DNA of 62,709 bases from the NCBI GenBank assembly GCA_023393015.1, contig JAEWMY010000014.1:1-62709 (forward strand). The letters are read 5' to 3'. Under the pieces are notes generated by a model, which saw only the letters and a program-made list of their open reading frames with translations, was not told the DNA's origin and did no database searches. How positions within the stretch are numbered: position 1 is the stretch's first letter; each line of letters opens with the position of its first letter. The position numbers were made by a program, and so were the translations under genes. This DNA comes from Spirochaetota bacterium (GTDB lineage Bacteria > Spirochaetota > Spirochaetia > Treponematales > Treponemataceae). This document shows, piece after piece, positions 24,831-33,342 of the stretch.

Positions 24831-26159
24831 TCAAAAGAGGCGTCGACACTCCATATAGAAGCGTTTTTCGCTCGCCTCGCCCATGGAAAAACTTTTACGC
24901 GGAAGGGGACCTCCCGAGCCGATCGTGGCGAAGAAACTGTCCTTTTCCACGGGCGGAAGGAGCAGGGCTACCGCGTTATCGCGCGAGCCGAGCCGGAATA
25001 CCTCGTCCGAGCCGTGGATATAGTCGATAGAAGCGCCCGGACGGTCGCGAAGGAAGTCGTCCAGGACGGGTTGCAGCCGCGCGACGGCGAGGGCCGGGTC
25101 CGGCGAGTCGAGTACCATGCGACCGGAGGCGGAAACGAAGCCGAATCGCGTGGTGGCCGGCTCGGAAACGGCCGCCTCGAGCTCCGCGTTTCCCCCGACA
25201 GGCCGGATCGAGCCGCCGAGGCGGGTCCGGAGATAGCCGGAAAGGTCTTCGGCGGTCGCGCCGAACAGGACCCGGTGTATCGGCTCGAAGGTGAGACCCT
25301 CGTCGTAGAGGTTGACGATCTCGACGAGTGCGTGTCGGGCCGGATGGCGCGCGATGGCCTCCTCCGTTTCGCCGGCCTTGCGGGCGGATTCGCGGTACTC
25401 GTCCCAGACGGCCTTGGCCGTCGCGAGGGAGTGGTTGCCGTCACCGACCGCGAAGAGGAAGGGCTTTCCGTCGGGATCGGCGTTGTCGGCGGCGAGCCGT
25501 TCGAGGGCCGTCGCGACTACGGCGAGATCACCGTCAGAAGATACTTCCCAGCCGGTTATCGATCCCGAATCGGGCTCGAGCGCGGTCGAGTAGAGTGCTT
25601 TCCCGGACCGCGCGCGCTCCCCGACGGCGCGCACGAGGAGGCCGGCCGGGTCGTTCACGAGGAGCATGATGTGGGGGGTCTCGAGCGGGGCTCCGCGCCT
25701 TATTTCCATGCGCGGGGGGATGCGGTCGACGATGGTCGCCTCGGTCGCCCGGACGGGGGCCTTCGAACCCGGTTTCCAGTCGTACGCGTCGAGGTCGACC
25801 GCGGCGACGAGGCCGGCCCGCGTGCGTCCGTAGGCGGTCTTCCGCTCGATATAGACCATGCCCTTCACGGGCTCGGCGAAAACGCCGGAATCCGGCGAGA
25901 GGTAGGCGGTCATGGCCGAACGGATCGCGGCCAGTCGCGCGGGCCTGTCGGCGTCCTCGAGATATACCTCGGGGAGGACGAGCCGGAGCGTCGAGGGAGC
26001 GTCGGCCACGCGGGCTGAAACGCGCTCCCAGTACCCGCGGTCCTGGGTATACTGGTCGCAGGCGATTACCGCCCACCGCGAAAGGTCGCGGGAGGCCTCG
26101 GGGATGAGTATTTCGGGTACGGCGAGCGCGCGTCGCGCTAGGGCGTCTTTCGGGTTCAT
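24831..26159 (-). CDS. DUF1015 family protein
   Basis: This 442-residue cytoplasmic protein matches the widespread DUF1015 family, of unsettled function and sometimes linked to serine or phosphoserine metabolism. Recognisable family stretches are WAVIACDQYTQDRGYWERV, FAVGDGNHSLATAKAVWDEY and the catalytic-looking RHPARHALVEIVNLYDEGL. The ATG at 26159 was chosen because it gives the normal family start and because a promoter -10 (TATCAT) ends 6 bp upstream; a longer reading would start outside that transcript. The 3' end lies 74 bp before the PAS gene start and extends past the PAS promoter. Confidence 0.85.
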   Translation of the reverse strand: MNPKDALARRALAVPEILIPEASRDLSRWAVIACDQYTQDRGYWERVSARVADAPSTLRLVLPEVYLEDADRPARLAAIRSAMTAYLSPDSGVFAEPVKGMVYIERKTAYGRTRAGLVAAVDLDAYDWKPGSKAPVRATEATIVDRIPPRMEIRRGAPLETPHIMLLVNDPAGLLVRAVGERARSGKALYSTALEPDSGSITGWEVSSDGDLAVVATALERLAADNADPDGKPFLFAVGDGNHSLATAKAVWDEYRESARKAGETEEAIARHPARHALVEIVNLYDEGLTFEPIHRVLFGATAEDLSGYLRTRLGGSIRPVGGNAELEAAVSEPATTRFGFVSASGRMVLDSPDPALAVARLQPVLDDFLRDRPGASIDYIHGSDEVFRLGSRDNAVALLLPPVEKDSFFATIGSGGPLPRKSFSMGEASEKRFYMECRRLF

Positions 26160-26165
26160 GCCGAC

Positions 26166-26194
26166 ATGATACGGAAAAAGGGACGGTCCCGCAA
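26166..26194 (-). promoter_or_regulatory. Putative leaderless promoter of the DUF1015 gene
   Basis: On the minus strand TTGCGG (26189-26194), a 17-bp spacer and TATCAT (26166-26171) are followed by 6 bp and the ATG at 26159, so the seventh base after the -10 is the A of the start codon. No Shine-Dalgarno is present. Confidence 0.55.
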
Positions 26195-26207
26195 GCGGCG
26201 CGTCTCC

Positions 26208-26237
26208 TTGACCCGACGTCCCGATCGAACGTATCTT
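26208..26237 (+). promoter_or_regulatory. Promoter of rpoN
   Basis: TTGACC (26208-26213), an 18-bp spacer and TATCTT (26232-26237) predict a start near 26244 and a roughly 10-base leader that contains the GCAGGT ribosome site. It faces away from the DUF1015 promoter. Confidence 0.55.
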
Positions 26238-26253
26238 TAAGACGGCAGGTAAC

Positions 26254-27678
26254 ATGCAGGGGCAACGTCAGGTTCTCGCACAGCAACAACGACTCGCCTT
26301 GAACCCTCAGCTCGTACAATCGATCAAGCTGATGGGGATGTCCTTCGCCGACCTGCGCGAGAGAATCCTCGAGGAAGCCGAAAAGAACCCCGCCCTCGAG
26401 ATAGTCCGCGATTCCTTCGAAACGCCGCAGTGGAGGGAACGCGTCCCGTCGGGACCCGCGCGACTGACCGTCTCCTCGGGCGGCGGAGACGAGGACAGCG
26501 ACGGGCACCGCGACTTCATCGAGGGCGTTCTTCAGCGCGAGGGAACGCTCCAGGACCGCCTCCTCGGCCAGCTCGGGGAGACGAGGCTTCCGGACAAGAT
26601 ACGTTCCCTCGCCGAGAACGTCGTGCAAAACCTCGACCGCGACGGTTTTCACGTCGTCCCCCCCGAGGAACTTCCCGGCGCCGGCGACCCCGCCGTCCTC
26701 GAGGAGGCCCTTCGCGTGGTGCGCGGCCTCGATCCCGTCGGATGCGCCACGCGCGATTTCCGCGAGGCACTCGCCGTTCAGGCGCGCCTCCTGCGCACGG
26801 GCCACAGGGACGAAGCGCTCGAGGCGGCCATCGCCATTCTCGAGGGCCACGTACACCTCCTCGAGAAGGGGCGACCCGACGCCCTCGTCAAGGCGCTCGC
26901 GCGCGAGCCGATAGAGGGCCTTTCCGTCGACCTCGAAACCGCCGAGGACGTTTACGAGATCGTCCGAAGCCTCGATCCCTTTCCCGGCAGGGCATACGAC
27001 ACGAGCCCGGGAGCCTTCGTCGTGCCCGACGTCATCGTGCGGAAGACCGAGGAAGGCTATTCCGTTTCGATCAACGACGAGGAGATACCCGTTCTCGGCG
27101 TCAATCCTTTTTTCATGGAGCTCGAGGGCGAGTCGGGCGGAGACCCCGAATCGAAAACCGCGCGCGACTTCGCGCGCGAGCAACTCAAGGAAGCCCGCTG
27201 GTTCATGGGAACGATCGAGCGGCGCAACCTCACGATACTCAAGCTGACGCGCGCTCTCGTCGTCTACCAGCGGGACTTTTTCACGTACGGGCCCGCAAGG
27301 CTCGCGCCCCTTCGCATGAAGGACGTCGCCGAAGAAATCGGCATGCACGAAGCGACCGTCTCGCGCGCGGCGAACGGCAAGTACCTGCAGTGCGAGTGGG
27401 GCATCTTCGAGCTCCGCCACTTCTTCAGCAACCAGGTCGGCTCCGCGCGGCGCGCGGATTCCGCTTCTTCGGGGCCGTCCGACGCCGCGTACACGGCCGG
27501 ACGTTTCTCCAAGGAAGGGGTCAAGGAGATCGTCCGCGAGATCATCGAGGGGGCGGACGAGGCGCTTTCAGACCAGAAAATATCCGATCAGCTCGCCACG
27601 CGGGGAATCCGCGTAGCCCGCAGGACCGTCGCCAAGTACCGTTCCGAACTTCGCGTCAAATCTTCGTTTGAAAGATAG
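26254..27678 (+). CDS. rpoN: RNA polymerase sigma-54 factor
   Basis: This 474-residue sigma factor needs an AAA+ activator and recognises -24/-12 promoters. Region I is Gln-rich (QGQRQVLAQQQRLALNPQLVQSIKLM, read as QGQRQVLAQQQ followed by LVQSIKLM). The core-binding region follows, then the helix-turn-helix (MHEATVSRAANGKYLQC) and the C-terminal RpoN box ARRTVAKYR at residues 455-463. Length is normal. It begins a plus-strand cluster with hpf, hprK and ptsH, echoing the rpoN-hpf-PTS linkage of proteobacteria. No activator gene and no convincing -24/-12 promoter was seen in the window. Confidence 0.97.
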   Translation: MQGQRQVLAQQQRLALNPQLVQSIKLMGMSFADLRERILEEAEKNPALEIVRDSFETPQWRERVPSGPARLTVSSGGGDEDSDGHRDFIEGVLQREGTLQDRLLGQLGETRLPDKIRSLAENVVQNLDRDGFHVVPPEELPGAGDPAVLEEALRVVRGLDPVGCATRDFREALAVQARLLRTGHRDEALEAAIAILEGHVHLLEKGRPDALVKALAREPIEGLSVDLETAEDVYEIVRSLDPFPGRAYDTSPGAFVVPDVIVRKTEEGYSVSINDEEIPVLGVNPFFMELEGESGGDPESKTARDFAREQLKEARWFMGTIERRNLTILKLTRALVVYQRDFFTYGPARLAPLRMKDVAEEIGMHEATVSRAANGKYLQCEWGIFELRHFFSNQVGSARRADSASSGPSDAAYTAGRFSKEGVKEIVREIIEGADEALSDQKISDQLATRGIRVARRTVAKYRSELRVKSSFER

Positions 27679-27696
27679 CCGAATCGGTAGTATCAT
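27668..27696 (+). promoter_or_regulatory. Promoter of hpf within the end of rpoN
   Basis: TTGAAA (27668-27673), a 17-bp spacer and TATCAT (27691-27696) overlap the last codons of rpoN and would allow hpf to be expressed independently, with a leader of about 47 bases. Confidence 0.6.
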
Positions 27697-27749
27697 TGAG
27701 ACGGGAGCGCGTCGCCGTTCCCGAGTACTGGGACATCCGGGAGGTCAAC

Positions 27750-28040
27750 ATGAACGTGAACGTACAAGCGGTAAAATTCACCATGGATGAGGAACAGAGG
27801 GAGTTTGTCGACAAGAAGCTGGAGCGCATTAAATACGCCGAGGACCTGATTACCGACGCGTTGCTGAACATAAAGTACGACAGGAAATTCGCCTTCGAGT
27901 GCACGGTCAACTTCCGGTGGGGAGGCAGCGCCCACGTGTCGGCCGAGGATTTCGACTTCGGCGCCGGCATGAACCATCTCATGGACGTCCTGGACCAGAA
28001 GGTCCGGAAGGAAAAGGACAAGATACAGGAAAAGAAATAG
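27750..28040 (+). CDS. hpf: Short ribosome hibernation promoting factor
   Basis: This 96-residue HPF/YfiA-type protein binds the decoding region of idle ribosomes. The beta-alpha-beta-beta-beta-alpha pattern is visible: MNVNVQAVKF, EEQREFVDKKLERIKYAED, then ECTVNFRWGGSAHVSAEDFDF and a C-terminal helix DVLDQKVRKEKDKIQ. It is the short form without a dimerisation domain. The ATG at 27750 has GGGAGGT upstream; an in-frame ATG at 27696 would add atypical residues. It follows rpoN directly and has its own promoter. The 130-bp stretch after it holds only repeated CTCGCCCCGAG motifs and the hprK promoter. Confidence 0.92.
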   Translation: MNVNVQAVKFTMDEEQREFVDKKLERIKYAEDLITDALLNIKYDRKFAFECTVNFRWGGSAHVSAEDFDFGAGMNHLMDVLDQKVRKEKDKIQEKK

Positions 28041-28135
28041 ATCCGCGTCGCGAGCGCCTCGCCCCGAGAGCCTCGCCCCGAGCGGCGCGCGGCGGACCGA
28101 CGGAGACCCGTGCGGTTCGCGACGCGCCGTTTCGC

Positions 28136-28165
28136 TTTACACGAGGTGCCCCTCGGGGGTATAGT
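28136..28165 (+). promoter_or_regulatory. Putative leaderless promoter of hprK
   Basis: TTTACA (28136-28141), an 18-bp spacer and TATAGT (28160-28165) end 5 bp before the ATG. The spacer contains the small dyad CGAGG-TGCC-CCTCG. No Shine-Dalgarno precedes the ATG, fitting leaderless translation. Confidence 0.55.
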
Positions 28166-28170
28166 CAAGC

Positions 28171-29160
28171 ATGGCGCTGAAACGGTTTTCCGTCCTCGAC
28201 CTCCTCGGTCTCAACCTGAAGGAACACGACTCGCTCGACTTGCGGTGCATCTGCGGAAGGCGCGGTCTCGTCAGGGACATTACGATACCCGATCTCAACC
28301 GCCCGGGACTCGCCCTGTCGGGCTTTTTCGATTCCTTCGCCTATCAGCGCGTGCAGCTTTTCGGGCGGGGCGAGGTGGCCTACCTCGCCAAGATAGCGTC
28401 CGAGGGTCGCATCGAGACCATTCAGCAGATGTTCGGCTATCCGCTTCCCTGCTGCATATTCACCCATAACCTCGAGCCCGCAAAGGCCTTCCTCGACATA
28501 GCCGAGGAAACCGGCTGCCCCGTCCTGCAAACCGGATTGGACTCGAGCGAGTTTTCCTCGCGCCTCCTGCGCATCCTCTCGAATATATTCGCCCCGAAGG
28601 TTTCGATACACGGAGTTCTCGTCGAGGTGTACGGCCTCGGCATCCTGATCCTGGGCGATTCCGGGGTCGGCAAGAGCGAGACGGCCCTCGAGCTCATCGA
28701 GCGCGGCCACCGGCTCGTCGCCGACGACGTCGTCGAGATATCCTGCGTGAACGGCAACATCCTCATAGGTCAGGGCGCGAACAAGATCATCGGCCATCAC
28801 ATGGAAATCCGGGGCCTCGGCATCATCAACATCACCCAGCTCTACGGCGTCGGGTCGATCCGCGAGCGGAAGGAAGTACAGCTCGTCGCGAAGCTCGAGG
28901 AGTGGGACGCCAATAAGGTATACGACCGTCTCGGAACGGAGACGCTCACCATGGACATCCTCGGCGTGCAGGTGCCGAAACTCGAAATCCCGGTCAAACC
29001 CGGCCGGAACGTGCCCATCATCCTCGAGACCGCCGCGATGAACGAGCGACTCAAGAGCATGGGCTACTTCTCCGCGAAGGAATTCAACCAGAACGTGCTC
29101 AAGTGGATCGAGAGCGATGCCGCGCGCGCGCCGTATTACGGCGTCGACGACTCGTATTAA
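28171..29160 (+). CDS. hprK: HPr kinase/phosphorylase
   Basis: This 329-residue enzyme phosphorylates and dephosphorylates HPr on a serine in response to metabolic state. The C-terminal catalytic domain has the conserved His147, P-loop GDSGVGKS (Gly162-Ser169), the HRLVADD acidic motif and the family signature ILGVQVPKLEIPVKPGRN at about residues 273-290. The start matches the family N-terminus (MALKRFSVLDLLGLNL). It lies 23 bp before ptsH, whose product has the target Ser46. No PTS permeases are nearby, so as in other spirochaetes it may serve regulation rather than sugar uptake (inference). Confidence 0.97.
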   Translation: MALKRFSVLDLLGLNLKEHDSLDLRCICGRRGLVRDITIPDLNRPGLALSGFFDSFAYQRVQLFGRGEVAYLAKIASEGRIETIQQMFGYPLPCCIFTHNLEPAKAFLDIAEETGCPVLQTGLDSSEFSSRLLRILSNIFAPKVSIHGVLVEVYGLGILILGDSGVGKSETALELIERGHRLVADDVVEISCVNGNILIGQGANKIIGHHMEIRGLGIINITQLYGVGSIRERKEVQLVAKLEEWDANKVYDRLGTETLTMDILGVQVPKLEIPVKPGRNVPIILETAAMNERLKSMGYFSAKEFNQNVLKWIESDAARAPYYGVDDSY

Positions 29161-29183
29161 AGCATAGCCGAAGGAAGAGACAG

Positions 29184-29450
29184 ATGACGACGAAGACAGT
29201 CACCATACGGAACAGAGCCGGCATTCACGCGCGACCGGCGGCCCTCATAGCCCAGACGGCCAACCGGTTCGCGTCGGAGATACTGATCGAGCGGGAGGAT
29301 ACCCGTATCAACGCGAAGTCGATAATGGGAATCATCACCATGGCGGCCAGCTACAACAGCGTGCTTACCCTCTGCGCCGACGGGACGGACGAGAAGGAGG
29401 CCATCGCGGCCCTCGACGCCCTGTTCGAGAACAAATTCGAGGAAGATTGA
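29184..29450 (+). CDS. ptsH: Phosphocarrier protein HPr
   Basis: This 88-residue protein has the active-site His15 in AGIHARPAA and the regulatory Ser46 in NAKSIMGI, so it has both phosphorylation sites expected for the neighbouring HPr kinase. The ATG at 29184 has AAGGAAGAG upstream and gives the standard N-terminus. No enzyme I gene is present in this window. The next gene starts with TTG inside its stop codon region (4-bp overlap), so the downstream HAMP sensor should be co-expressed. Confidence 0.96.
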   Translation: MTTKTVTIRNRAGIHARPAALIAQTANRFASEILIEREDTRINAKSIMGIITMAASYNSVLTLCADGTDEKEAIAALDALFENKFEED

Positions 29451-30586
29451 CCAGGATCTGGCGCAGGACGCCGTCCCCCTTCGCGGGGTTTCCCTTCCTG
29501 TCGGTCGCGTTCGTCCTCGTCGCGGCCGCCTCCTTCCTTCTCGCCGACGGCGGGCTTGCCGGCCTTTTCTCCGCGACGATATTCGACACGCCGCGCGGTT
29601 TCCTCATCCTGGCCATCGGCCCGTTCGCCCTCGTCGCCTTCTCGGCCATCCTGTTCCATTCCGTCGTATCGCATATCCTGCACGAGGGCTATTCCAGCCG
29701 GTTCGGCCGCGCCCTGTTCGCCGCCTTCGCCTTCCTCGCCGTCGCGGCGACCGTGCCCGTCGCGGTTACCGTGACTCGCTTCGTCGACACCGCCCTTTCG
29801 TCCTGGTTCGATTCCGAAGTCGGCGAGTCCCTCGAGTCGGGCGCGGTCATGGCGGAACTCTACCGCGCGGAGCGCCTGCGGGACATCGAGCGCGTCGCGT
29901 CCCGGTACCTCAACGCCCTCGCTATCTCGGCGTACCGCGCGCGTCCCGCCGAGGCGATGAACGACATCCGCCTCGTCGACGCCTACGTGGTCGCCTACCA
30001 GGTATACCTCGTGGAGCGGGGCGACGACGGCGCGCTTTCCGCGAAGCCGGTGGTGGAGACGGGAGACTCGAGCCTGTTTTTCCCACGTTCCGCCGCGCCT
30101 TCCGTGCGCGACGGGTTTCTCGGCGACGTCGAAGGCGACGGCGAGGGCGAAGGCGTCTACCGGTACGGCAGGATCGTCCGCTACGGCGGCAACGAGTACG
30201 CGTGCGTCTATTCCTCCCTCGTGGCGGAAGGCTTCGCCGAGCGACTCGAGGCGATCCGGCTCTCAGGCGCGCGCGCGCGCACGATCGAGACGCTCAAGCC
30301 CTATCTGCCCCTCATGGGCGTATGGATATACTTCCTGTTCTGCCTGCCGACGACCCTGATCGCGCTCGCCCTCGCCTGGTACGCGAGCTACCGGCTTTCC
30401 TTCGGGGTATCCGCGGCGAGCGAGGCGGCCTCCCGGCTCGCCAAGGGCGACCGTTCCGTCAGGCTCGTCTCGCGCGGCAACGACGACATCGCGTCGCTCT
30501 CGCGTTCGCTCAACGAAACGGCGCGGTCCGCGAAGCCTCCGGAGGACGGGAAAAAGGGGGACAAGCGCGCCGTTTTCAGGATATAA
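29447..30586 (+). CDS. Kinase-less HAMP-domain membrane sensor (NtrY N-terminal type)
   Basis: This 379-residue protein starts with TTG overlapping ptsH by 4 bp. It has three N-terminal membrane segments (about residues 15-34, 50-75 and 88-112), a periplasmic domain of about 170 residues, a fourth segment (about 288-312) and a HAMP domain (about 313-362, ending NDDIASLSRSLNETA). The layout resembles the sensor half of NtrY-like kinases, but it stops at a natural TAA with no kinase domain. The tail is Lys-rich. A partner kinase elsewhere, or a purely structural coupling role, is possible. The neighbourhood suggests a link to nitrogen/PTS regulation (inference). Confidence 0.75.
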   Translation: MTRIWRRTPSPFAGFPFLSVAFVLVAAASFLLADGGLAGLFSATIFDTPRGFLILAIGPFALVAFSAILFHSVVSHILHEGYSSRFGRALFAAFAFLAVAATVPVAVTVTRFVDTALSSWFDSEVGESLESGAVMAELYRAERLRDIERVASRYLNALAISAYRARPAEAMNDIRLVDAYVVAYQVYLVERGDDGALSAKPVVETGDSSLFFPRSAAPSVRDGFLGDVEGDGEGEGVYRYGRIVRYGGNEYACVYSSLVAEGFAERLEAIRLSGARARTIETLKPYLPLMGVWIYFLFCLPTTLIALALAWYASYRLSFGVSAASEAASRLAKGDRSVRLVSRGNDDIASLSRSLNETARSAKPPEDGKKGDKRAVFRI

Positions 30587-30587
30587 T
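30557..30587 (+). promoter_or_regulatory. Possible promoter of holA
   Basis: A perfect TATAAT (30582-30587) overlaps the stop codon of the HAMP sensor gene. The best -35 is GGGACA (30557-30562) at a long 19-bp spacing. The Shine-Dalgarno GAGAGGAA lies between it and the ATG. Confidence 0.4.
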
Positions 30588-30610
30588 CGCCGACGAAAGA
30601 GAGGAACCGC

Positions 30611-31624
30611 ATGCCTACCGTCGCCCCCGTCTGGCTGTTGACCGGACCGGAGATAGGAGAGCGCGCCGCAGCGCTCGCCGAGATAAGAAAAACCGCAGCC
30701 CGATCGGGCGAGCTCGACGCCCACCTGCTCTACTCAGGCGACGTCCGCATGGGCGAGGTCGTCTCGCTCTTGCAGAACGGATCTCTTTTCGCGGCGGCCC
30801 GTTTCGTCGTACTGAAGGGCGCGGAGGTGATCAAGAAAAAGGAAGACGTCGAGATGCTGACGCAGTGGATTTCCTCCTCGGTCGGTACCGAGGAGGCGAC
30901 CCTCGTGCTGGTGTCCGACGAAATCGGCATCGACCGCAAGATCGAGGCCGCTGTCCCGAAGGAACACAAGCGCGTGTTCTGGGAACTCTTCGAGAGCCGC
31001 AAGGAACAGTGGATATCCGCCTTCTTCCGCAAGGAAGGCTACGAGGTTGACGAGGCGGCCGTCGCCTCGATACTCGATCTCGTCGAGAACAATACCGACG
31101 CGCTGAAGACCGCCTGTTCCCGGCTGACGCTCTTTTTCCCGAAGGGCCACCGCGTCACGGAAGACGACACGATCTCGTTCCTCTCGCACGACCGCGAGGA
31201 GAGCCCGTTCACCCTGTTCGACGCGATGACGGAGGGAGACCTCGCGGGAGCCCTCGAGATCGTCTCGAAGCTCTCGCTCTCGCGCGAGTCCTCTCCCGTC
31301 CAGACGATAGCGGGGCTTTCCTTCTGTTTCAGGAGGCTGGCTGACTGGCACCGACTCGCCGACTCGGGCATGACGGACGACTTTTCCCTCAAGAAGGCGG
31401 GATTCACGAGCAAGAAGGCCGTCACGCAATACCGCGCGGCCGCGAGGCGATGGGACGGCGCGGCAGTGACCCGCGCGCTCGCCCTGCTCGCGAACGCCGA
31501 CGTGGAGCTCCGCTCCTCGCCGCAGTCGACGCACGGCATAATCGTCGATCTCGCCGTCCGCGCGGCGCTCGTCCCCTCGACGGCGAATCCCTTCCGCGTC
31601 CCCGACGACGCGCGCCTTTCCTAG
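30611..31624 (+). CDS. holA: DNA polymerase III delta subunit
   Basis: This 337-residue clamp-loader subunit opens the beta clamp during replication. The N-terminal degenerate AAA+ domain starts with VWLLTGPE, followed by the typical RFVVLKGAEVIKKKEDVE stretch, the middle AVASILDLVENNTDALKTACSRL region and a C-terminal collar domain ending with STHGIIVDLAVRAAL. Length and domain order match HolA. The start has GAGAGGAA upstream. The 3' end overlaps the convergent outer-membrane gene by 4 bp. Confidence 0.93.
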   Translation: MPTVAPVWLLTGPEIGERAAALAEIRKTAARSGELDAHLLYSGDVRMGEVVSLLQNGSLFAAARFVVLKGAEVIKKKEDVEMLTQWISSSVGTEEATLVLVSDEIGIDRKIEAAVPKEHKRVFWELFESRKEQWISAFFRKEGYEVDEAAVASILDLVENNTDALKTACSRLTLFFPKGHRVTEDDTISFLSHDREESPFTLFDAMTEGDLAGALEIVSKLSLSRESSPVQTIAGLSFCFRRLADWHRLADSGMTDDFSLKKAGFTSKKAVTQYRAAARRWDGAAVTRALALLANADVELRSSPQSTHGIIVDLAVRAALVPSTANPFRVPDDARLS

Positions 31625-33342
31625 CGCCCGAACTCCCGGGCGAGGCCGATCTTCCAGACCGTTTCGTACTCCGTGTTTCCCCTGACGTGGCCCGCGTTCA
31701 GCACGACGCGGAAGTCCACCGACGCGTCGACCTTCCACGCGCGCGCGACCGGCCACACGACGCGCGCGTCGATTCCGTGCACGTGTTTTCTGGTCGTGCC
31801 GAGCAGGTCGTCGAGGTCTCCCTCGGTCGCCCAGTCGTCGAAGTCGTAATAGACGGGCGTGGGCGTTCCTCCCACGTCGGCTATCATCCCGAGATAGACC
31901 GGCCCTTTCATCGTCCACGCGTAGCCGAGTTCGATCCGCTTTCCCCGCCTCGCGCGCGCGATCAACCTGAGCGAAACCTTGTCGACGTCTCCCCCGTCGG
32001 GATGGCCGAGCGGCACGTCCAGTCCGTTCCACCCGCCGGTGAGCGTCTGCCGCTGGTACATCGTCAGGTACGGCTGCCAGCGGGCGTAGGTCCACTGGTC
32101 CGCGTGGCTGTATTCGGCGTCGACCGTGAGCATCCATCCGGCGGGCCGCGAGGGCACGACCCAGGTAAGACCCGCCTCCCAAGCCCAGCAGTTCGGCTTC
32201 GCGGTTCCGTGCTCGGACGGGGCCTTGCTGTCGTCCATCACGAACTCTCCCCTGACGAGGAGTCCCTTAAGGGGAACCGCCCACGCCGTGGCGAGGAGCA
32301 TGACGTTGCTCGAGCCCGCGGAATAGGTATTGTGCCAGAAGGACAGGGGCAACAGGTGCGCGAGCTCGGGCACCTTGCCGCCGATCATCTGCATCTCACC
32401 GAGCCCGAGCCCGAGCCAGTCGAGCGGCATGAACTCGAGGTAGTGGTAGGAAAAGAGTTTGAGCGCGGTGACGCTCGCCGTCGAGGCGTCGTGGTTGTCG
32501 AGGGTGTCCCAGTCGACGCCTTGGACCGCGTACTCCGCCTCGTTGAGCTGGCTCGAGGAACTTCCCCACAGGGAGAAGAAGCGGAATTTCCCGAGCCAGA
32601 AGGACCATTCGAGATGATCGTACCAAGGCGCCGTGCCGTTGAGAAAGAGGTTCGATTCTCCGAACCCGATGCCCGTCCTGAAACGGCCCGCGGCGAGCGA
32701 GACGCGCTCGCCGGCCCAGGAGACGTAGGCGGTTCCGGGGAAGGTCCACCATGACAGATAGTCCGCGGCGCTCCAGAGGCCGAAGACGTCCGTTCCCTTC
32801 GCGTGTTTCGCGAGGCTCGAGGTGGTAAAGTCGATTTCCGTCGTGGCAAAAAGGGAGTCGGTCCCGAAGGAAAGGCCGCAGGCGAGAACGGGATCCGCGA
32901 GACCGAGTCGCCCGAGACGCGAGGAATCCCGTAGGGCGAGCGACCGTCCCGCCTTGTCCGTCTCGGGATCGAGGCCGGACCATCCCATCGCGAAGGGTTG
33001 GACGGAAACCGTGCCGCGCACGAACCCGTCGGCGGGAGCGGGACCGTCGGAAACGGACCCGCGGGGGACGAGTCCCCGCTGTCGCGCCTCGGAGCGCGAG
33101 ACGGATTGCACGGCGGTCCCGGGCGCGCGTCCCTCCGCGATGGAAGAGAGGAAGGCCCACTCGATCCGCTCGTCGCGGATATGCACGTATTCGCCCCTCG
33201 ATTCTTCCCGCGATTCTCCGGCGTTCGCCGCGTCATCGGCCCGCGCGGGCGTGAGCGCGAGCGCGAACGCGGCGGCGAACGCTACGGTCAGCGCTGTGGT
33301 GAACGCGGCGGGTCGTCGCTCGCGTCGTTTCGTGTCAGTCAT
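31621..33342 (-). CDS. Predicted outer-membrane beta-barrel protein, Wzi-like
   Basis: This 573-residue protein has a signal peptide (cut after about residue 35, TPARA) and a long body of alternating aromatic/hydrophobic beta strands typical of an outer-membrane barrel, with stretches such as PLSFWHNTYSAGSSNVML and LLVRGEFVMDD that recall capsule-assembly Wzi-type barrels. Assignment to Wzi is a resemblance only, since no capsule genes are nearby. The ATG lies 8 bp inside the end of uvrC, indicating translational coupling of an envelope protein to a DNA-repair gene. It ends against holA with a 4-bp overlap. Confidence 0.7.
   Translation of the reverse strand: MTDTKRRERRPAAFTTALTVAFAAAFALALTPARADDAANAGESREESRGEYVHIRDERIEWAFLSSIAEGRAPGTAVQSVSRSEARQRGLVPRGSVSDGPAPADGFVRGTVSVQPFAMGWSGLDPETDKAGRSLALRDSSRLGRLGLADPVLACGLSFGTDSLFATTEIDFTTSSLAKHAKGTDVFGLWSAADYLSWWTFPGTAYVSWAGERVSLAAGRFRTGIGFGESNLFLNGTAPWYDHLEWSFWLGKFRFFSLWGSSSSQLNEAEYAVQGVDWDTLDNHDASTASVTALKLFSYHYLEFMPLDWLGLGLGEMQMIGGKVPELAHLLPLSFWHNTYSAGSSNVMLLATAWAVPLKGLLVRGEFVMDDSKAPSEHGTAKPNCWAWEAGLTWVVPSRPAGWMLTVDAEYSHADQWTYARWQPYLTMYQRQTLTGGWNGLDVPLGHPDGGDVDKVSLRLIARARRGKRIELGYAWTMKGPVYLGMIADVGGTPTPVYYDFDDWATEGDLDDLLGTTRKHVHGIDARVVWPVARAWKVDASVDFRVVLNAGHVRGNTEYETVWKIGLAREFGR

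Noticed and set aside
26254..31624. A sigma-54 (-24/-12) promoter near rpoN or the nitrogen genes
   Set aside because: I found no convincing TGGCAC-N5-TTGC arrangement upstream of rpoN, gltB or glnN. The candidates found were sigma-70-like.
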